From positions 1 through 24,856 of the IMG/VR virus record IMGVR_UViG_3300043446_003625: DNA of 24,856 nucleotides; one strand, given 5' to 3'. How positions within the stretch are numbered: the first letter of the stretch is position 1; every line of letters begins with the position of its first letter. This DNA is from a virus. This document shows, one piece after another, positions 22,683 through 24,856 of the stretch. The notes beneath the pieces were generated by a model. It was given only the letters and a program-made list of their open reading frames with translations, searched no databases and was not told the origin of the DNA. Both the position numbers and the translations under genes were made by a program.

Positions 22683-22711
22683 GTTACAATAATGTTACAC
22701 TGTGGTCACAG
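22683..22711 (-). promoter_or_regulatory. Tandem Pho-box-like operator upstream of plcP
   Basis: Read on the minus strand there are three 7-base units separated by 4-base spacers: CTGTGAC, CACA, GTGTAAC, ATTA, TTGTAAC. The exact 11-bp period and TGT-A core are those of PhoB binding sites (consensus half CTGTCAT; phoE-type halves such as CTGTAAT). The last unit lies 11 bases before the candidate -10, where a Pho box replaces the -35. It implies control by the host PhoR-PhoB system. The site also contains a short palindrome (CTGTGACCACAG), so another regulator is possible. Confidence 0.6.
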
Positions 22712-22735
22712 AATTTTTTGTAGGTAAATATACCC

Positions 22736-23377
22736 GTGAAACCCACCATAGCCCTTTTTATTCATGATCCCCGGTGCTCGGTACAGAGTGGCAATGGCAT
22801 TATGCGAGCCTTGGGCGCAGATTTCCAATTCAAGATATTCAGTCGTAACGAAGTTGAAGATGTGTTCTTTGACAATGTTGACATGGTGGCAGTGCCCGGA
22901 GGTTTTGGTGATGCTGACAACTATGATCGACTGTTCAAACTCAATGCTCGTGCTGTGAAAAAATTTGTGCGATCCGGCGGCAGATATCTAGGCATCTGCA
23001 TGGGTGCATACTGGGCAGGGTCACATTATCTCAACATCTTGGATTCAGTGGATGCTGTGCAATACATGCGACGCCCACGGTCGGACACACGAAGACCACA
23101 TGCCAAGTATATGCCAGTGACCTGGCAGGGAGAGTCTGACCACATGTACTGGTATGATGGTTGTGCTCTTGTGGGTGATCGATCTCGATTTACCACAGTG
23201 GCCACATACTCCAACGGAGATGCCATGGCCATAATGCAGGGTAGGATTGGCCTAATAGGTTGTCACCCGGAAGCCGAGCAGTTTTGGTATGACAGTTATT
23301 CATGGATGCGTGGTCACTGGGCAGGTGGACATCATCATAGGCTGCGTGAATTTGCTGACCAACTCATGCGGTCATAA
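22736..23377 (+). CDS. Class I glutamine-amidotransferase-like protein (BPL_N type)
   Basis: 213 residues from a GTG at 22736; no better start is available and the ribosome binding site is weak (GTAGGT). The fold is that of DJ-1/class I amidotransferase domains. It has an AVPGGFGDADNY loop, a nucleophile elbow with C88 in YLGICMGAYWAG, and H177-P-E179 in GCHPEAE completing a Cys-His-Glu triad. This resembles the N-terminal domain of eukaryotic biotin-protein ligase and stand-alone homologues in aquatic phages, whose reaction is unknown. It is divergent from plcP and shares its 74-base upstream region, so Pho control could extend to it. Confidence 0.75.
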   Translation: MKPTIALFIHDPRCSVQSGNGIMRALGADFQFKIFSRNEVEDVFFDNVDMVAVPGGFGDADNYDRLFKLNARAVKKFVRSGGRYLGICMGAYWAGSHYLNILDSVDAVQYMRRPRSDTRRPHAKYMPVTWQGESDHMYWYDGCALVGDRSRFTTVATYSNGDAMAIMQGRIGLIGCHPEAEQFWYDSYSWMRGHWAGGHHHRLREFADQLMRS

Positions 23378-23399
23378 AAAAAGGCCCTGGTGGGCCTTT
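23376..23399 (-). terminator. Intrinsic terminator of the porin transcript
   Basis: AAAGGCCC and GGGCCTTT (23392-23399) form an 8-bp stem around a TGGT loop. On the minus strand it is followed by a T-run (the A-run at 23376-23382 on the plus strand), which makes it a strong terminator for porin. For the plus-strand gene ending at 23377 only TTT follows, so it is weaker there. Confidence 0.85.
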
Positions 23400-23451
23400 A
23401 GTACTGGTTACGAGTTCCAGCGCCGCTCAATCATTGCGGTCGGTTTATGCT

Positions 23452-24573
23452 TTAAAAGCGGTGTTGAATGCCAATAGCAAAGGCTTTTTGGCTGTACTTG
23501 CTGTCTGCATAGTTTGAACCACCACCATCTGGAACCCAACGGTCATACACTGTGAATGGGCTCACTGCACTGGCTCCACGGTCCGCAACCACATAGTCCA
23601 CAAACATTTCTGTGCGCTTGCTGAATGCATAGGTAGCACCCACAGCAGTCATCTTGACATCGTCTTTGCCAGCAGTGATTTTGTCCTGTACATTGTAGTA
23701 ACCAGCATTCAAGCCCACTGCATCGCTGACCTTGTACTTGGCACCAACAAACCAGGTGTTGGCATCGGTCTTGCCATCGGCCTTGCTAGAACTTGAGTAG
23801 TATGTGGTCTGTGCGGTGGGATTGCGTGTTTCAGCATAGCCTGTGTTCACAGTCAGTGCGGGCGTCACTGCAAATTTCACAGCCAGCAAGTCAATTTCTT
23901 GGCTGATCACTGTGTTGGTCAAACGTGCTTTTTCCTTGGTGTAGGCCACGTCAAAGGGTCCTGTGGTGTAGCGAACGCCCAGGTTGTAACTGCTTTTGTA
24001 TGACACGTCACCGGGTTGGTTGCCTGAACTGTATGAGCCATCAAACTTTAAGCCGCCAAAGTCGGGCGATGTGTAACGCAACATGTTGTCAAAGCGGCTG
24101 ATGCCTGATCCACCGTAGAAACCGGCATAACGTGCAATGGGCTTGAGGCCACCAAAATTCCAGTTGCCACGGCTATCAAACTCATCGGCCACTTGATACA
24201 AGAAGTTCTTGCCACGTCCCAATTGCACTTGACCAAAGTCACCGGCCAGGGCCATGTTGGCTTCACGATCAAACACTGTGGATCCTGTGGTGCCTGTGCC
24301 GCCTGAGTCTTTGCCCATGGCGCCTGTGCGTAGGCTGTAGTTGGCTTCTAGTTGGAACTTGGCAGTCAGGCCGCCACCTAGGTCTTCTGCACCCCGGACA
24401 CCAAAACGGTTGCTGTTATGTAACTGTTCTGCAAATCCTTTGAATTCACTGTTGTTGGAAGTGAATCCTGTGCCACTCACAGCACCTGCACCGGCCACAC
24501 CATAGACCTGAATGTTCTGGGCTTGTGCCAAGCCTGCGACGGTCATTGCCACCGCCAATACTAATTTTTTCAT
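23452..24573 (-). CDS. Outer-membrane porin, betaproteobacterial trimeric type
   Basis: 373 residues with a signal peptide (MKKLVLAVAMTVAGLAQAQ) followed by NIQVYGVAGAG and NRFGVRGAEDLGGGLTAKFQLE, the start of a 16-stranded Burkholderiales-type porin. Next is FDREANMALAGDFGQVQLGR, and the protein ends IQHRF with the terminal phenylalanine needed for barrel insertion. Alternating strands run to the end with no break, so it appears functional. AGGAGA lies before the ATG. It starts 26 bases after pstS on the same strand, so the two are probably one transcript, ended by the hairpin at 23376-23399. A phosphate or anion preference is inferred only from pstS. Confidence 0.93.
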   Translation of the reverse strand: MKKLVLAVAMTVAGLAQAQNIQVYGVAGAGAVSGTGFTSNNSEFKGFAEQLHNSNRFGVRGAEDLGGGLTAKFQLEANYSLRTGAMGKDSGGTGTTGSTVFDREANMALAGDFGQVQLGRGKNFLYQVADEFDSRGNWNFGGLKPIARYAGFYGGSGISRFDNMLRYTSPDFGGLKFDGSYSSGNQPGDVSYKSSYNLGVRYTTGPFDVAYTKEKARLTNTVISQEIDLLAVKFAVTPALTVNTGYAETRNPTAQTTYYSSSSKADGKTDANTWFVGAKYKVSDAVGLNAGYYNVQDKITAGKDDVKMTAVGATYAFSKRTEMFVDYVVADRGASAVSPFTVYDRWVPDGGGSNYADSKYSQKAFAIGIQHRF

Positions 24574-24599
24574 TTATTTTCTCCTATAGGTTAATGAAA

Positions 24600-24856
24600 T
24601 TATAACAATCCCAAACGCTGCCAATCAGCACGGACAGCGTTCTTGACCTTTTCAGGCAATGGAACATAATCCAGGGACAATGCTTCTCGGTCTCCTTTGT
24701 TAAAAGCCCAGTCAAAAAACTTCACAGTTTCTTTGGTGGCAGGAGACACAGATTCATAGACAATTATAAACGTTGCGGCTGTGATAGGCCAACCATTTTG
24801 GTTATTCAAGTTCACTGCCATACCTGGAACTGACCAGTTGGCACCGTTGGCCGCTT
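24600..24856 (-). CDS. pstS: PstS phosphate-binding protein, C-terminal fragment
   Basis: The last 85 residues or so of an open frame that runs off the right edge, so the 5' end is missing because of the window limit. The segment ANGANWSVPGMAVNLNNQNG followed by WPITAATFIIVYE matches the C-terminal region of PstS (compare NQQGWPLTAATFI in E. coli). It continues with TKETVKFFDWAFNKGD, LDYVPLPEKV and a final RADWQRLGLL. PstS captures phosphate in the periplasm for the Pst ABC transporter. No pstCAB is in the window, so host transporter subunits would be used. Phage pstS is known from cyanophages. Its promoter lies outside the window. Confidence 0.92.
   Translation of the reverse strand, partial: AANGANWSVPGMAVNLNNQNGWPITAATFIIVYESVSPATKETVKFFDWAFNKGDREALSLDYVPLPEKVKNAVRADWQRLGLL

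Noticed and set aside
23452-24856. Host chromosome fused to a phage contig by misassembly
   Set aside because: Gene density and strand pattern continue without a break, and pstS fits the phosphate theme of the neighbouring operon. It cannot be fully excluded from this window.

Overview
The window looks like a piece of a large T4-like (contractile-tailed) phage genome whose host is probably a freshwater-type betaproteobacterium. The phage call rests on four things. There is a tail-spike-like protein and a PAAR spike tip followed by structural-looking genes. There is a phage-style nucleotide and replication set (nrdA, nrdB, glutaredoxin, ATP-dependent DNA ligase). The genes are densely packed, with ATGA, TAATG and TTGA junctions. 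Many are small conserved-type genes of unknown function. The host guess rests on a complete Burkholderiales-type trimeric porin and proteobacterial AceA, ClpX, ClpS and PstS sequences; it is inference.

Layout: 1-2235 holds a tail fibre/spike with a pectate-lyase-type beta-helix and an unknown gene. 2242-8099 is a nucleotide-reduction cassette, nrdA - PRMT-like methyltransferase - nrdB - isocitrate lyase - glutaredoxin, with a glyoxylate-shunt enzyme set inside it. 8092-10676 is a virion-structure block around a PAAR protein. 10680-12593 holds small genes of unknown function behind near-identical sigma70-type promoters (TTGACC, 17 bp, TATAAT). 12606-16895 holds DNA ligase, a gamma-glutamylcyclotransferase-like protein, a consensus promoter driving a highly structured 190-nt region, and a membrane coiled-coil protein. 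16898-19277 is a proteostasis/translation block: ClpX, ribosomal protein bS21, Hsp20 and ClpS.

From 19274 most genes are on the minus strand. The most exciting part is 20440-22711. A PlcP-like phospholipase C (metallophosphoesterase), a small overlapping ORF, an Agt-like GT4 glycosyltransferase and a small exported protein form a minus-strand operon. Its upstream region carries three PhoB-type half-sites at exact 11-bp spacing. In bacteria, plcP-agt replaces phospholipids with glycolipids under phosphate starvation. The window then ends with pstS (5' end outside the window) followed by an outer-membrane porin, also minus strand. Together these look like a phage-borne phosphate-starvation programme: phosphate entry through the porin, periplasmic capture by PstS, and release of phosphate from membrane lipids by PlcP/Agt. 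The first part of the operon appears to be under host PhoB control.

No canonical tRNA, CRISPR array, insertion sequence, integrase or rRNA was seen.
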